The notes below the pieces were generated by a model. That model did not search any database. It was not told the DNA's origin and saw only the letters and a list, made by a program, of their open reading frames with translations. Made by a program: the position numbers and the translations under genes. Shown one piece after another: positions 63,825 to 64,000 of a DNA stretch of 64,000 nucleotides. Origin of the DNA: Demequina sp. (GTDB lineage Bacteria; Actinomycetota; Actinomycetes; Actinomycetales; Demequinaceae); contig JANQAD010000001.1 of assembly GCA_024707205.1 (NCBI GenBank), forward strand, positions 62,001 through 126,000, read 5' to 3'. Position 1 is the stretch's first letter, and each line of letters begins with the position of its first letter.

Positions 63825-64000
63825 CTATGCGGGAAGGGTGACGGTTCCCTCGGCAACAAGCACCGCGGGGCCCTCAAGCGACACGTGAGTGCCGCGCACG
63901 CGCGCGGTGACGAGCCCACCGGGCACCTCCACATCCCACACGTCGGGAGCGTCGGGCCCGGCCCAGAACCGCACGGCCAGGGCCGCGGCGCAGGCGCCCG
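63825..64000 (-). CDS. dapF: Diaminopimelate epimerase, C-terminal fragment (continues beyond window)
   Basis: The last 58 codons of a minus-strand gene that runs off the window. It ends with GACAAALAVRFWAGPDA (catalytic Cys in the GxGACA-type motif), then VWDVEVPGGLVTARV and LEGPAVLVAEGTVTLPA. DapF converts LL- to meso-diaminopimelate for lysine and, in some species, peptidoglycan. The dapF-hflX neighbourhood is typical of actinobacteria. Tail-to-tail with the methyltransferase gene, without spacing. Confidence 0.93.
   Translation of the reverse strand, partial: GACAAALAVRFWAGPDAPDVWDVEVPGGLVTARVRGTHVSLEGPAVLVAEGTVTLPA

Overview
The window looks like chromosome from a high-GC Gram-positive bacterium (Actinomycetota, probably order Micrococcales). 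The gene content and order are typical of that group: infC-rpmI-rplT, a his operon with a PriA-type isomerase, the complete dcw cell-wall/division cluster running from mraZ to wag31, divergent lexA and LysM genes, nrdR, hflX and dapF. A Demequina- or Cellulomonas-like genus is possible, but I cannot place it further from sequence alone. I see no tRNA, rRNA, CRISPR array, insertion sequence or prophage. No stretch longer than about 300 bases lacks a gene.

Layout. 1-0.8 kb: end of a DUF222/HNH protein. 0.9-3.2 kb (minus): infC-rpmI-rplT and a SpoU methyltransferase, behind a leader with a terminator and a competing hairpin. 3.4-6.3 kb (plus): a DUF1844 gene, then two tandem copies of a two-gene module (membrane-anchored coiled-coil protein plus lipoprotein trypsin-like protease). 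6.3-13.6 kb (minus): SseB, priA, hisH, an unknown gene, hisB, hisC, a secreted GH114-type glycosidase inserted into the operon, and hisD. 13.6-17.5 kb: DUF4260 gene and dnaE. 17.6-21.3 kb: hrpA. 21.3-26 kb: GNAT, rluD-type, lspA, a DksA-type zinc finger gene, wag31, yggT and sepF. 26-44.2 kb (minus): pgeF and ftsZ through mraZ, interrupted between ftsZ and ftsQ by an opposite-strand gene for a secreted FN3 protein. 44.4-49 kb (plus): MoxR ATPase, DUF58 and transglutaminase genes. 49-56.5 kb: DUF3040, spermidine-synthase-like, cspA, PAC2, HelD-like helicase, serA and a DEAD-box helicase. 56.5-58.5 kb: nrdR, a LysM gene and lexA around three SOS boxes. 58.5-64 kb: DinG-type helicase, hflX, ltrA, a methyltransferase and the end of dapF.

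Two general properties matter for anyone using this annotation. First, eleven genes, several of them essential (dnaE, ftsQ, murG), are broken by single-base gains or losses in G/C runs: twelve events in all. I read these as sequence or assembly errors and annotate each gene across the break. Second, many singly promoted genes appear to be leaderless. A TAG-N-N-T -10 box lies 5-8 bases before the start codon, and sometimes it is built from the stop codon of the gene upstream.

The best candidate for an undescribed system is the duplicated coiled-coil/protease module at 3.7-6.3 kb. Also worth checking are a strongly over-represented 11-mer (CAGCGTCGGGC, 13 copies), a near-perfect palindrome in front of ftsZ, and two secreted repeat-domain genes that have entered otherwise conserved operons.
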